From positions 18,057-82,056 of the forward strand of contig JAKQEZ010000451.1 of NCBI GenBank assembly GCA_029558435.1: 64,000 nt of DNA, read 5' to 3'. Numbering within the stretch: position 1 is the stretch's first letter; each line of letters opens with the position of its first letter. The position numbers were made by a program, and so were the translations under genes. Positions 42,957-52,519 of the stretch are shown one piece after another. The notes beneath the pieces are model-generated. The model saw only the letters and a list, made by a program, of their open reading frames with translations, was not told the origin of the DNA and ran no database searches. This DNA is from Bacteroidota bacterium. Its GTDB lineage: Bacteria; Bacteroidota; Bacteroidia; Flavobacteriales; Crocinitomicaceae.

Positions 42957-43337
42957 ATGAGTGAAACAGTAAGATATTCAGATGCAGAATTAGAAGAATT
43001 CAGAGTGTTAATTGAACAAAAATTGGCAGAAGCGAAAGAACATTTAAAAATGTTGAAAGGAACCTTGTCTCACTCAGATGATCACGGAACAAACGATACC
43101 GGACGTACCTTCAACATGATGGAAGATGGTTCTGATACCTTATCGCGCGAAGAAGTAGCTCAATTGGCTGCTCGTCAAGAAAAATTTATTCAGAATTTAC
43201 AAAGTGCTTTGATTCGAATTGAGAATAAAACCTATGGAATTTGTAGAGTAACTGGCAAAAAAATTCAAAAAGAACGTTTGATGTTGGTACCTCACGCAAC
43301 TTTAAGTATCGAAGCAAAAAACAATGAACAAAAATAA
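42957..43337 (+). CDS. TraR/DksA-family protein with degenerate zinc finger
   Basis: 126 residues. Coiled-coil arm (SDAELEEFRVLIEQKLAEAK onward) with DTGRTFNMMEDGSD at the tip, then YGICRVTGKKIQKERLMLVP. Only one Cys of the C4 zinc finger remains, as is usual for the Bacteroidota version. DksA proteins bind the RNA polymerase secondary channel. The ATG at 42957 fits homologues; a TTG at 42924 is unlikely. It overlaps lspA by 14 bp. Confidence 0.85.
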   Translation: MSETVRYSDAELEEFRVLIEQKLAEAKEHLKMLKGTLSHSDDHGTNDTGRTFNMMEDGSDTLSREEVAQLAARQEKFIQNLQSALIRIENKTYGICRVTGKKIQKERLMLVPHATLSIEAKNNEQK

Positions 43338-44010
43338 TTCTTCGGCTAAACGCAATATTTTGATTGTTGGTGGAATGATTGCACTCATTCTACTGCTCGA
43401 TCAATTATTAAAAATTTATGTAAAAACGCATTTCCAATTGGGTGCAACTCATCCTATTATTGGCGATTGGTTTGTAATGGAATACATTGAAAACCGAGGG
43501 ATGGCTTTCGGAACTTCTTTCGGAAACAAAGCGTGGCATAAATTAGCGTTGAGCATTTTTAGAATTATTGCAGTTACTGCGTTAATTTATTATTGGATAA
43601 AAAAAGCCAAAGAAGGAATGAAATTAACCTTTCTAATTCCTTTAGGACTAATTATTGCTGGTGCAATGGGAAATTTACTCGACTCAATGTATTTCGACTA
43701 TTATTTCCCTTATGACCCATGTTTCCCATACAATATACAAGAAGGTTCAGGTATTTGGACAGATTGTAATATTTGGGGCTTTACAGAAAGAATTGAAACA
43801 AAACCAAGAGGATTTTTATTTGGAAATGTGGTAGATATGTTCAAATTTGACGCCACTTGGCCAAAAAGCATCCCTTTTGTTGGTGGAACTGCTGTTTTTC
43901 CTGCTATATGGAACCTTGCAGATGCAGCAATTACTGTAGGAATCATCATTATTTTAATTTGGAATAAAACCTTTTTTCCAAAAACAACAACACCTAAATC
44001 AGATAACTAA
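43324..44010 (+). CDS. lspA: Lipoprotein signal peptidase
   Basis: 228 residues, the long Bacteroidota form. Motifs: LLDQLLKIYVKTH, YIENRGMAFGTSFG, and the catalytic Asp pair in GNVVDMF and IWNLADAAITVG. A periplasmic insert (YYFPYDPCFPYNIQEGSG) contains three Cys. Processes the many lipoproteins in this window. The 3' end overlaps the convergent UbiA-like gene by 17 bp. Confidence 0.95.
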   Translation: MNKNNSSAKRNILIVGGMIALILLLDQLLKIYVKTHFQLGATHPIIGDWFVMEYIENRGMAFGTSFGNKAWHKLALSIFRIIAVTALIYYWIKKAKEGMKLTFLIPLGLIIAGAMGNLLDSMYFDYYFPYDPCFPYNIQEGSGIWTDCNIWGFTERIETKPRGFLFGNVVDMFKFDATWPKSIPFVGGTAVFPAIWNLADAAITVGIIIILIWNKTFFPKTTTPKSDN

Positions 44011-44806
44011 TTCCCAATAAAACGATTGAAAAATCAATCAAAGTGAAATAGTAAAATGGACGTTTTTGATTTGCAAAAACTAAAAAGAGCAATTGCACTA
44101 ATACGGCCAAATAAAACAAAAGATTATCAGGTTCCATAAAACCTAAATACAGATTGCCAATTATAAAAATTAATAGAAAAGCAATTCCAACCAATTTAGA
44201 ATATTCAACACCTAACAATTGAGGTAGAGTGCTGTTCTTTAGATTGTCTATCGGCATATCGCGAATGTCAAACGGAATAATGATGGCAACAAAGTAGTTG
44301 TAAATCAACAACATAAATAATCCTGAAGTTCCAATAAACAAACCTTCATTTACCAATGGGAAAAATGCACTAGCATATCCCCAAGTAAGCGCTGTAATCA
44401 CAATTTTAAAGCCGGGTATTTCACGCAATTTTAAACCAAAAATGGGTGTTGTGTACCACATACTTATAAATGCAAATGTCACTGAAAGTAACAGTAACCA
44501 CCAACTGAAATAAAATAATTTTAACCCAATTGTAAACGCAATTAATAAAGATATGATGCTCAAAATTAAGGGAAGATAAATGTATTTTCCCCATAAAGGT
44601 GGTTCTGAAAGTGCAAATCCACGTTTATCTACTAATCGTTGTAAATTATAAATTGAAAAAGTTAGAAAAAATACAATTAATGCATATTCCAAAGCATGTT
44701 CCATCAAAAAATGCGAAACTATTCCGTAGGTCAAAACAGCACCTGAAAAGCTTATATTGAGATTGGAGGAGTCAAGAAAATATACTATTTTTTTGAATGT
44801 TGCCAT
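43994..44806 (-). CDS. UbiA-like prenyltransferase family protein
   Basis: 270 residues, eight to nine membrane helices. The second Asp-rich motif is kept (FDIRDMPID), but the first, usually NDxxDxxxD, is reduced to YNLQRLVDKRG. Canonical UbiA enzymes need both to bind Mg-prenyl diphosphate, so activity is doubtful or altered. Function unknown. Confidence 0.7.
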   Translation of the reverse strand: MATFKKIVYFLDSSNLNISFSGAVLTYGIVSHFLMEHALEYALIVFFLTFSIYNLQRLVDKRGFALSEPPLWGKYIYLPLILSIISLLIAFTIGLKLFYFSWWLLLLSVTFAFISMWYTTPIFGLKLREIPGFKIVITALTWGYASAFFPLVNEGLFIGTSGLFMLLIYNYFVAIIIPFDIRDMPIDNLKNSTLPQLLGVEYSKLVGIAFLLIFIIGNLYLGFMEPDNLLFYLAVLVQLLFLVFANQKRPFYYFTLIDFSIVLLGISYLI

Positions 44807-44942
44807 GTACTTTAACTTTCACAAAAATAAACATAACTAATAGTTTCATTGAATTTCTTAGACATAACTTCGGTTGAATTTTAAATTTCATTTTTTAATA
44901 AACAATTTATTTTTTTATTTATCTCATTTTGTTAGCCTTTAT

Positions 44943-44950
44943 TATCTTTG
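44943..44950 (+). promoter_or_regulatory. -7 promoter box of the mreCD-mrdA-rodA operon
   Basis: TATCTTTG, exact TAnnTTTG, ending 7 bp before the mreC ATG. A nearby TTTG lies only 11 bases upstream, too close for a standard -33. Confidence 0.55.
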
Positions 44951-44957
44951 CAAGCTT

Positions 44958-45794
44958 ATGCGTAATCTCATTGCTTTTTTAAGACGTTTTCAAGTATTTT
45001 TGGTATTTGCTTTATTGCAAGTGGTGGCGCTTACATTGTATTTTTCTTTTTTCTTTTATCCACGATCACAATACCTTACAACTGCAGCTGGATTTAATGC
45101 AAAAATTTGGGAATTGAGTAATGGAATAACAGAACATCTCAAATTAAAGAAAACCAATGTTGCATTGCAGCAAAAGAATAAAGAATTAATGGAAAAAATA
45201 CCATCAAGTTACACTCGAATCAATAATTCCACAGTAAAAGTTGATGATACTATTTACCAACAAAAATATGAGTTTATACCAGGAGAAATCATAAATTCAA
45301 CTGTTACAAATAGAAACAATTATTTCACAATCAACATCGGAACACTAAATGGCGTTGAACGCGGTTTAGGTGTAATTTCTGATAATGGCGTAGTAGGGGT
45401 GATTCATAAATGTAGCGACCATTATTCTATTGTTAAGTCTGTACTTACTGAAAACATTAATATTAGTGTGGTTGTTGATAAAGTGGGTTTGTTTGGTTTA
45501 CTTAAATGGGATGGAGTTGACCCTAGAAGAGGTACTGTTGCTGGAATTTCAAATGATATCCGTATTAAAAAATGGTCAACTATTGTAACGAGAGAAGGAA
45601 CTGGGCTTTTTCCAAAAGGTATTCCAGTTGGTAAAGTTGAAAAATTGAAAAAAGTTGAAGGTGAAGCATTTTGGGATGTTTCCATCGTGTTTTCTGAAGA
45701 TTATCGAAAGTTGCAAAAAATATATGTTGTTAAAAATATTTTGGCGCAAGAACAAGAAAAACTTGAATCACTAATACCTCAAAACAAAAATTAA
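44958..45794 (+). CDS. mreC: Rod shape-determining protein MreC
   Basis: 278 residues from the ATG at 44958, which places the membrane anchor (FLVFALLQVVALTLYFSFFF) near the N-terminus; an in-frame start at 44874 would add an unlikely leader and precede the promoter. Coiled coil (LKLKKTNVALQQKNKELMEK), then the MreC beta domain with NYFTINIGTLNGVERGLGV and GLLKWDGVDPRRGTV. Part of the elongasome in the periplasm. mreB is not adjacent in this window. One-base overlap with mreD. Confidence 0.92.
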   Translation: MRNLIAFLRRFQVFLVFALLQVVALTLYFSFFFYPRSQYLTTAAGFNAKIWELSNGITEHLKLKKTNVALQQKNKELMEKIPSSYTRINNSTVKVDDTIYQQKYEFIPGEIINSTVTNRNNYFTINIGTLNGVERGLGVISDNGVVGVIHKCSDHYSIVKSVLTENINISVVVDKVGLFGLLKWDGVDPRRGTVAGISNDIRIKKWSTIVTREGTGLFPKGIPVGKVEKLKKVEGEAFWDVSIVFSEDYRKLQKIYVVKNILAQEQEKLESLIPQNKN

Positions 45795-46309
45795 TGAAAC
45801 TCATCATTACACATAGTATAAGATTTGTATTATTTGTTTTTATTCAAGTATTAGTCTTTAACCAATTGGAGATAGGATGGGGTATTCATCCTATGGTGTA
45901 TCCTTTGTTTATCATGCTGCTTCCTTTTGGAATTTCTTCCATTACAATGTTTTTTATAGCATTTTTCATGGGCTTCTTTATTGATATTCTTTCAAATACA
46001 GGTGGATTGCACGCTTCTTCTTTATTGATACTTGCTTTCTTCCGTCCTATTATATTTAAAGCATTTAGCCCTAGAGATGGTTATGATACTAATAAAGAAC
46101 CATCCATTTATGAAATGGGTAACCGCTGGTTTATTAATTGTTTTGGTATATTGTTGATTTTACACCATTCTTGGTTTTTTGTTTTAGAAGTATTTAAGTT
46201 TAGTGAATTCCTTTTTGTGCTTAAAAAAATTGTTTTGAGCGTACCAGTTTCCTACTTAATGGCATTACTTCTTCAGTTTTTATTCATCCGTGTTAAGCCA
46301 ACAAAATGA
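45794..46309 (+). CDS. mreD: Rod shape-determining protein MreD
   Basis: 171 residues, about five membrane helices (FVLFVFIQVLVFNQLEIG, FFIAFFMGFFIDILSNTGGLH). Little conserved sequence, but its length and position between mreC and mrdA identify it. Overlaps mrdA by ATGA. Confidence 0.88.
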   Translation: MKLIITHSIRFVLFVFIQVLVFNQLEIGWGIHPMVYPLFIMLLPFGISSITMFFIAFFMGFFIDILSNTGGLHASSLLILAFFRPIIFKAFSPRDGYDTNKEPSIYEMGNRWFINCFGILLILHHSWFFVLEVFKFSEFLFVLKKIVLSVPVSYLMALLLQFLFIRVKPTK

Positions 46310-48177
46310 CATTTGACGGTAGAAAATATATTGTCATTTTTTTCATCTCAATAGTCGGTATTATTTACGTATTCCGATTGTTTCACATGCAAGTGGTTGA
46401 TGATCAATGGAAATTAAGGGCACAAGAAATTGCAGAAAAAAGAAAATACATTGTTCCTCCACGTGCTGCAATGTTTGATAGAAACGGAAAAAAAGTCGTT
46501 TCCAATAAAGCATACTACAACTTGATGTTTGTTGAAAACGATATTAAAGATTTGGACACAGCTGCCTTTGGTAAGTTGGTTGGAATGACGGTTGAAGAAG
46601 TGCGTAATCGTTTTAAAGAAATTCGCGAGAAAGAAGGTTATTTTAAACGTAAAGACGGAAAACGAGTTCCCAATTACCAACCTGTTCGCCCTTATGCTTT
46701 TCTAAAAGAGTTAACAGCAGATGAAATTTCTAAAATTGCGCCAAATTTGGATAAATTCCCTGGTTTTTACGAACAAGTTACCAGCATGCGCTCTTATCCC
46801 TATGCCGGTGGAGCAAATATCTTAGGTTATTTATCCGAAGTCAACCAACAAGAAATTGATGAAGACCGTTTTTACCGTTCTGGAGATAATATCGGTAAGG
46901 CGGGAGTTGAAAAATATTACGAAAAAGAATTAAGAGGGCGCAAAGGTGTTAAATACATCGTTACTTCTGCCTTAAACAATGTAATTGAATCATACGCCAA
47001 CGGAAAATACGATACTTTAGCATTGCAAGCCGAACCTTTGAAATTAGGGATGGATATTGATTTGCAAGTATATGGCGAACAATTGATGCAAAATAAAATG
47101 GGATGTATTGTCGCAATTGATCCTAACTCTGGAGAAATTCTAGCGATGGTTTCCTCTCCATCCTACGACCCTAATTTATTTGTTGGAAGATCCAATATTT
47201 CAAAAAATTATCCACGGTTGTTAATGGATCCCAAAAAACCATTGTTTCCACGTCCATTGCAAGCGGAATACCCTCCTGGTTCAATTTTTAAGTTAACCCA
47301 AGCATTAATTGGTTTGCAAGAAGGAGTCATTACTCCCAATACCTCATTTCCTTGTAATCAAAGTCAAGTTGGTTGCCATAACCACCCTACGGCTCAAAAC
47401 GTAGCACAAGCAGTGCAGATGTCGTGTAACCCTTATTTTTATGGGGTAACTCGCAAAATAATTCAACAAGGTAAGAGTAAAAATGCATTTAAAGATGCCG
47501 AAATAGGACTCGGATTGTGGGCAGAATATCTACATTCTTTTGGTCTTGGAATCAAGTTGGATGTTGATGTAACAGGACTGCGTTCTGGTTTAATTCCAGA
47601 CCCCAACTATTACAATAATTTATTCCCGTCAAAACGTAATCCATACGGAAAACACCGTTGGGCATTTTCAACCATTCGATCCAACTCTATTGGGCAAGGA
47701 GAAGTAAAGCTAACACCCTTACAAATGGCTAATTTAGCAGTGATTATGGCCAATAGAGGTTGGTTTTATACACCACATATTGTTAAATCAGTTGGAGGAA
47801 AAGGTCCTCTTCCTCAATTCAGCATCAAGCACAAAACAATGGTAGATGCCAAGCATTTTGCACCTGTAATTGAAGGAATGAGAATGGCTGTAAATGAAGG
47901 TGGAGGTACTGCTAGGATGGCACGTATAAATGGGATAACAGTATGTGGTAAAACGGGTACGGCACAAAACCCTCACGGAAAAGACCACTCTGTATTCATT
48001 GCTTTTGCACCGATGGATAAGCCTAAAATTGCAATTGCCGTTTTTATTGAAAATTCTGGTTTTGGTGGAACTTGGGCAGCTCCAATTGCTAGTTTAATGA
48101 TGGAAAAATACATCAATGGAGTAGTAAAAGACAAAGAAAAAGAAAAATACATTCTAGAAGCAGTGTTAGAAAAATGA
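46306..48177 (+). CDS. mrdA: Penicillin-binding protein 2 (elongasome transpeptidase)
   Basis: 623 residues: membrane anchor, PBP dimerisation region (YIVPPRAAMFDRNGKKV, YPYAGGANILGYLSEV) and transpeptidase domain with the active-site Ser in PPGSIFKLTQA (SxxK), SCN in QMSCNPYF and KTGT in VCGKTGTAQN. Cross-links peptidoglycan during lateral growth with RodA. Overlaps rodA by 4 bp. Confidence 0.95.
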   Translation: MTFDGRKYIVIFFISIVGIIYVFRLFHMQVVDDQWKLRAQEIAEKRKYIVPPRAAMFDRNGKKVVSNKAYYNLMFVENDIKDLDTAAFGKLVGMTVEEVRNRFKEIREKEGYFKRKDGKRVPNYQPVRPYAFLKELTADEISKIAPNLDKFPGFYEQVTSMRSYPYAGGANILGYLSEVNQQEIDEDRFYRSGDNIGKAGVEKYYEKELRGRKGVKYIVTSALNNVIESYANGKYDTLALQAEPLKLGMDIDLQVYGEQLMQNKMGCIVAIDPNSGEILAMVSSPSYDPNLFVGRSNISKNYPRLLMDPKKPLFPRPLQAEYPPGSIFKLTQALIGLQEGVITPNTSFPCNQSQVGCHNHPTAQNVAQAVQMSCNPYFYGVTRKIIQQGKSKNAFKDAEIGLGLWAEYLHSFGLGIKLDVDVTGLRSGLIPDPNYYNNLFPSKRNPYGKHRWAFSTIRSNSIGQGEVKLTPLQMANLAVIMANRGWFYTPHIVKSVGGKGPLPQFSIKHKTMVDAKHFAPVIEGMRMAVNEGGGTARMARINGITVCGKTGTAQNPHGKDHSVFIAFAPMDKPKIAIAVFIENSGFGGTWAAPIASLMMEKYINGVVKDKEKEKYILEAVLEK

Positions 48178-49580
48178 TGAGAGAAAATGAGAAAATAACA
48201 AGTTATATTGATTGGCCTTTGCTAATCACCTATTTTCTTATCATGTCTTTGGGTTTGATGACAGTATATTCTGTAGGGTATGATGAAGAAACCAACATGT
48301 CTTTTAGTTTTTCAACCTTGTTTGGGCGTCAATTAATTTGGGTTGGAGTCAGTTTGTTCCTTGGATTACTCGTGTTTCTAATCGACTCTGAGATTTACCG
48401 CAAATTCTCCATCCCTATATATGCAGGTACTTTGTTTCTATTGGTTGTTGTTTTGTTTACACCTCCAATTAATGGTGCTAGAGCTTGGTTAGGAATCGGT
48501 CCTTTTGGTATCCAGCCCGCTGAGTTTGCGAAAATTGGTACAGCGATTCTTTTGGCTAGTTACATTGATAAAATCAATATTCGCTTACAAACCATTCCTA
48601 ATATTTTGTATTGTTTGGCAATTATTGCCATTCCAATGGTGTTGATTATGTTGCAACCCGATGCGGGAACGTTTGTTGTTTTTACATCGTTTTTCTTTAT
48701 CCTTTATCGTGAAGGAATTACATTTGATCCAATTGTACTGTCAATTATTAATTCATTTCCAGGAATGAAATTTAAACAAACATGGATTGGTACTCACTTT
48801 ATTCCTATTCTATTTGTAGTTGTTTTTATCTCTGTTGTTACTCTTTTTATGAGTAAAACAACATTTGATTTTGAAATTTTAGGGTTGTATGAAGTGCCTT
48901 CTATTGCTGTAATTATCGCAGTTTATTTTCTTTTTGCAATATTGTTTTATCTAATTGGGAGAAATTTTATTAGTAGTAGAAATAGAAAACAGTTTTTAAT
49001 TGTAATCTCCTTAACTTTTATAATTTTTTCAACGCTTTCTGCATCGGTTTCAACAGCTTTCAACTCTTTAAAACAGCACCAAAAAAATCGAATTGAATTA
49101 TTGCTTGGTCTCAATGAAGATGATCAACGGGATGGAGAAGATTACAACCGTAATAGGGCTATGACGGCTGTAGGATCAGGAGGGTTTTTAGGGAAAGGAT
49201 ATACGAAAGCAACTTTATCATCAATTAAATCCAATCACGTCCCAGAAAGTGATACCGACTTCATTTTTTGCCCCTTTGCAGAAGAATGGGGGTTTGTTGG
49301 TGCATTGATTATTGTTGGGTTGTATATATTTTTCTTATTGCGAATCATCACAATTGCAGAACGCCAACGCTCCACTTATAACCGGGTTTACGCTTATTCG
49401 GTGGGAATGATTTTATTTTACCACTTTGCAATTAACATTGGGATGAACATCGGATTAGTGCCAATTATTGGTATTCCACTGCCATTTTTCAGCTATGGAG
49501 GCTCATCCATGATGTCCTTCTCAGTAATGTTTTTTATCCTTCTAAAATTAGATAGTCAGCGAAGAGATACTTTATTCTAA
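48174..49580 (+). CDS. rodA: Peptidoglycan glycosyltransferase RodA
   Basis: 468-residue SEDS polymerase. Features: NGARAWLGIGPFGIQPAEFAK, MLQPDAGTFVVF, HVPESDTDFIF, FAINIGMNIGLVPIIGIPLP, FFSYGGSSMMSF. The Asp of PESDTDFIF region is near the family's catalytic Asp. Starts ATGATG; either codon is possible. Last gene of the mreCD-mrdA-rodA operon. Confidence 0.95.
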   Translation: MMRENEKITSYIDWPLLITYFLIMSLGLMTVYSVGYDEETNMSFSFSTLFGRQLIWVGVSLFLGLLVFLIDSEIYRKFSIPIYAGTLFLLVVVLFTPPINGARAWLGIGPFGIQPAEFAKIGTAILLASYIDKINIRLQTIPNILYCLAIIAIPMVLIMLQPDAGTFVVFTSFFFILYREGITFDPIVLSIINSFPGMKFKQTWIGTHFIPILFVVVFISVVTLFMSKTTFDFEILGLYEVPSIAVIIAVYFLFAILFYLIGRNFISSRNRKQFLIVISLTFIIFSTLSASVSTAFNSLKQHQKNRIELLLGLNEDDQRDGEDYNRNRAMTAVGSGGFLGKGYTKATLSSIKSNHVPESDTDFIFCPFAEEWGFVGALIIVGLYIFFLLRIITIAERQRSTYNRVYAYSVGMILFYHFAINIGMNIGLVPIIGIPLPFFSYGGSSMMSFSVMFFILLKLDSQRRDTLF

Positions 49581-49680
49581 TCGTCTCATAATAGAATTAT
49601 TCAACTTTTAGTGTTAACAAGTAATTGAATGTTGAATTTTTTTCATTTAAAAAGTAGCGAATTTTGTAAAAAACGTGAAA

Positions 49681-50643
49681 ATGAAAAAAAGCATTCTAAT
49701 TATTTCCATTTCTCTTATTGCAGCTAGCTGTGTGCCTGCAAAAAAATACAATGATTTATTAGCAAGCAATAAAGAATGCAACGATGAATTGGCATTGTAT
49801 AAAAGTAAAGCACTTTCTTTTGAAGGAAAATCGACTGAATTGGAGGCACAACAAGCTGTGCTAACAAAAGAATTAGATCAACTCAAAAGCGATACAACGC
49901 GTTTAGGAAATGAATTTAGAAGTTTACAAGCACAATACGATAAATTAACAGAACGAGTTGAAACACTTGAAACTTCATTCGATAAATACAGATTATCGGG
50001 CGAAAAAAAATCAGCATTACTTCAAGCCGACTTAGATGCAAAGAGTCTTGAATTACAAAGAAAGCAAGATGAGTTATCAGAATTAGAGGCAGAATTAAAA
50101 AACAAACAGCAGTTGTTGGCAGAACGTGAACGTAGAGTAAATGAATTGGAAGAAATGATTGCAAAGCAAGAGCAAGCAACCAAAGCATTAAAACAAAAAA
50201 TTGCTGATGCATTAAAAGGATATTCTAACCAAGGTTTATCGGTTTATGAGAAAAACGGAAAACTATATGTTAGTCTTGAAGCCAAACTATTATTTGCTTC
50301 TGGTAGCGTTGTAGTTGATGGTGCAGGTAAAAAAGCACTGGTTGATTTATCAAAAATCATTGAAAATGAAAAAAACATTGAAATTATTGTAGAAGGACAT
50401 ACAGATACTGATAAATTGGCTAGTGGTAGCCATCCCAAAAATAATTGGGAGTTATCTGTATTGCGTTCAACAGCAGTAATTGATATTTTATTAGCAAATT
50501 CTAAAATCGATCCAAAAATCTTAGTAGCATCAGGCAGATCAGAATACCTGCCAGTTGACATTGCTGATAAATCAAAAAACAGAAGAATTGAAATTATTAT
50601 TGCTCCGAACTTGAATGAATTATTCGATTTAATCAATAAATAA
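49681..50643 (+). CDS. OmpA-family lipoprotein with coiled coil
   Basis: 320 residues. Lipoprotein signal ending LIAASC (then VPAKKYNDLL), a coiled coil over residues ~30-175, and an OmpA-like peptidoglycan-binding domain (LLFASGSVVVDGAGKKALVDL, IIVEGHTDTDKL, NWELSVLRSTAVIDIL, GRSEYLPV, NRRIEIII). Likely ties the outer membrane to the cell wall. ATG at 49681; GTG at 49675 also possible. Confidence 0.9.
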   Translation: MKKSILIISISLIAASCVPAKKYNDLLASNKECNDELALYKSKALSFEGKSTELEAQQAVLTKELDQLKSDTTRLGNEFRSLQAQYDKLTERVETLETSFDKYRLSGEKKSALLQADLDAKSLELQRKQDELSELEAELKNKQQLLAERERRVNELEEMIAKQEQATKALKQKIADALKGYSNQGLSVYEKNGKLYVSLEAKLLFASGSVVVDGAGKKALVDLSKIIENEKNIEIIVEGHTDTDKLASGSHPKNNWELSVLRSTAVIDILLANSKIDPKILVASGRSEYLPVDIADKSKNRRIEIIIAPNLNELFDLINK

Positions 50644-50740
50644 AAGAAGTTGAGGTTTAAAAAGAGCTTTTTTAACTACCTGATTCAGAACCAAATTAAA
50701 ATTATTTTTAAAAAAAGTTCAAAAAAAAACCAGAATCTAT

Positions 50741-50769
50741 TTTGAATAAAGAATTTTTGTATATCTTTG
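50741..50769 (+). promoter_or_regulatory. Strong promoter of the tRNA-tuf-rpoBC block
   Basis: TTTG (50741-50744), 17-base spacer, TATCTTTG (50762-50769): an exact Bacteroidota -33/-7 pair, followed about 65 bp later by tRNA-Thr. The best promoter in the window. Confidence 0.75.
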
Positions 50770-50834
50770 CAATCCAATTTTGAAAGAGTTGGTTTTTCAA
50801 AAGTTCTTTTATTTATTGATGTACCATCAAGTAC

Positions 50835-50911
50835 GCCGATGTAGCTCAGTTGGCTAGAGCAGCTGATTTGTAATCAGCAGGTCGTGGGTTCGAATCCCTC
50901 CATCGGCTCCA
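50835..50911 (+). tRNA. tRNA-Thr (TGT)
   Basis: Acceptor GCCGATG/CATCGGC, discriminator T followed by an encoded CCA, the only one of the window's tRNAs with CCA. Anticodon arm GCTGA TTTGTAA TCAGC gives TGT. First of four tRNAs before tuf. Confidence 0.96.
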
Positions 50912-50922
50912 AGAATATAGAT

Positions 50923-51004
50923 GGGAGTGTCGCATAGTGGCTATTGCAGCAGACTGTAAATCTGTCACCTCACGGTATCGCTGGTTCGAGTCCAGCCACT
51001 CCCA
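50923..51004 (+). tRNA. tRNA-Tyr (GTA)
   Basis: Class II tRNA. Acceptor GGGAGTG/CACTCCC, discriminator A. Anticodon arm GCAGA CTGTAAA TCTGT gives GTA. Long variable arm. Confidence 0.96.
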
Positions 51005-51019
51005 CTTTTTTCTTATTTT

Positions 51020-51092
51020 GCGGGAGTAGCTCAGTTGGTAGAGCGTCAGCCTTCCAAGCTGAGGGTCGCGAGTTCGAATCTCGTCTCCCGCT
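51020..51092 (+). tRNA. tRNA-Gly (TCC)
   Basis: Acceptor GCGGGAG/CTCCCGC, discriminator T. Anticodon arm TCAGC CTTCCAA GCTGA gives TCC. Confidence 0.96.
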
Positions 51093-51114
51093 CAAATAAA
51101 TAAAAGAGCTTTTT

Positions 51115-51186
51115 GCCGGTGTAGCTCAGGGGTAGAGTGCTTCCTTGGTAAGGAAGAGGTCACGAGTTCAAATCTCGTCATTGGCT
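51115..51186 (+). tRNA. tRNA-Thr (GGT)
   Basis: Acceptor GCCGGTG/CATTGGC with two wobbles, discriminator T. Anticodon arm CTTCC TTGGTAA GGAAG gives GGT. Short 7-base D-loop (AGGGGTA). Confidence 0.95.
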
Positions 51187-51245
51187 CGAAAAGTTAGTTG
51201 TGACTTTAATTTTCACTCAGAGATGGGTGAAATTTAGTGTATATA

Positions 51246-51253
51246 TAAATTTG
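51246..51253 (+). promoter_or_regulatory. Possible tuf-proximal -7 box
   Basis: TAAATTTG, exact TAnnTTTG, 33 bp before the tuf ATG. It could let tuf be transcribed separately from the tRNAs. No -33 element was seen. Confidence 0.4.
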
Positions 51254-51286
51254 TATTTTTATTAACTAAGTAAACAAGAATAAAAG

Positions 51287-52474
51287 ATGGCTAAGGAAAA
51301 TTTCGACCGTTCCAAACCACACGTAAACATTGGAACAATTGGTCACGTTGACCACGGAAAAACAACTTTGACAGCAGCTATTTCATCAGTATTAGCTAAT
51401 CAAGGTTTGGCAGAGAAACGCGATTTCTCTTCTATTGATAACGCTCCAGAAGAAAAAGAGCGTGGTATTACAATCAACACTTCACACGTTGAGTACCAAA
51501 CAAAAAATCGTCACTATGCACACGTTGACTGTCCAGGACACGCCGACTACGTTAAAAACATGGTTACTGGTGCTGCGCAAATGGACGGAGCTATCTTGGT
51601 TGTAGCTGCAACAGACGGACCAATGCCTCAAACTCGTGAGCACATCCTTTTAGGTCGCCAAGTTGGTGTTCCAAGAATGGTTGTATTCATGAATAAAGTG
51701 GATATGGTTGACGACGCTGAGTTGTTAGAATTAGTTGAGATGGAAATCAGAGAGTTGCTTTCTTTCTACGATTACGATGGTGACAATACTCCAGTTATCA
51801 AAGGTTCTGCTTTAGGAGCTTTGAACGGTGAAGAGCAATGGGTAAACACAGTAAACGAATTGATGGATGCAGTAGATTCATGGATTGAATTACCAAAACG
51901 TGATGTTGATAAACCTTTCTTGATGCCAATCGAAGACGTTTTCACAATTACAGGTCGTGGAACAGTTGCTACAGGACGTATCGAAACAGGTGTAATCAAC
52001 TCAGGTGAAGCTGTTGATATCTTAGGTATGGGTGAAGAAAAATTATCTTCTACTGTAACTGGGGTTGAGATGTTCCGTAAAATCTTGGATAGAGGTGAAG
52101 CTGGTGACAACGTAGGTTTATTGTTACGTGGTATCGACAAGTCTCAAATCCGTCGTGGTATGGTTATCTGTAAACCAGGTTCAACAAAACCACACAAAAC
52201 TTTCAAAGCTGAGATTTACGTTTTGAAAAAAGAAGAAGGTGGACGTCACACTCCATTCCACAACAAATACCGTCCTCAATTCTATTTCCGTACAACTGAC
52301 GTTACAGGTGAAATCATCTTAACTGACGGACGTGAAATGGTTATGCCAGGTGATAACGTTACAATCCAAGTTAACTTGATCGTACCAGTTGCGATTGACA
52401 AAGGATTACGTTTCGCTATCCGTGAAGGTGGTAGAACTGTAGGTGCGGGTCAGGTAACTGATATCGTAGAATAA
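51287..52474 (+). CDS. tuf: Elongation factor Tu
   Basis: 395 residues. G1 [11 protein letters not shown], switch [18 protein letters not shown] region, G3 [13 protein letters not shown]4 NKVD, G5 SALGAL-like. Domains 2 and 3 follow ([20 protein letters not shown]). Codon use is strongly biased, as expected for a highly expressed gene. Confidence 0.99.
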   Translation: MAKENFDRSKPHVNIGTIGHVDHGKTTLTAAISSVLANQGLAEKRDFSSIDNAPEEKERGITINTSHVEYQTKNRHYAHVDCPGHADYVKNMVTGAAQMDGAILVVAATDGPMPQTREHILLGRQVGVPRMVVFMNKVDMVDDAELLELVEMEIRELLSFYDYDGDNTPVIKGSALGALNGEEQWVNTVNELMDAVDSWIELPKRDVDKPFLMPIEDVFTITGRGTVATGRIETGVINSGEAVDILGMGEEKLSSTVTGVEMFRKILDRGEAGDNVGLLLRGIDKSQIRRGMVICKPGSTKPHKTFKAEIYVLKKEEGGRHTPFHNKYRPQFYFRTTDVTGEIILTDGREMVMPGDNVTIQVNLIVPVAIDKGLRFAIREGGRTVGAGQVTDIVE

Positions 52475-52483
52475 TAAATACTT

Positions 52484-52512
52484 TAAGAGGAAGTTTTTTA
52501 AGCTTCCTCTTA
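52484..52512 (+). terminator. Hairpin between tuf and tRNA-Trp (partial terminator)
   Basis: 10-bp perfect stem TAAGAGGAAG / CTTCCTCTTA with a 9-base loop, followed by only TTTATA. It may reduce read-through from tuf to secE-nusG or be an RNA processing site. Confidence 0.6.
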
Positions 52513-52519
52513 TTTATAC

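Noticed and set aside
44874..44957. N-terminal extension of MreC
   Set aside because: The longer frame begins upstream of the predicted promoter and pushes the membrane anchor away from the N-terminus.
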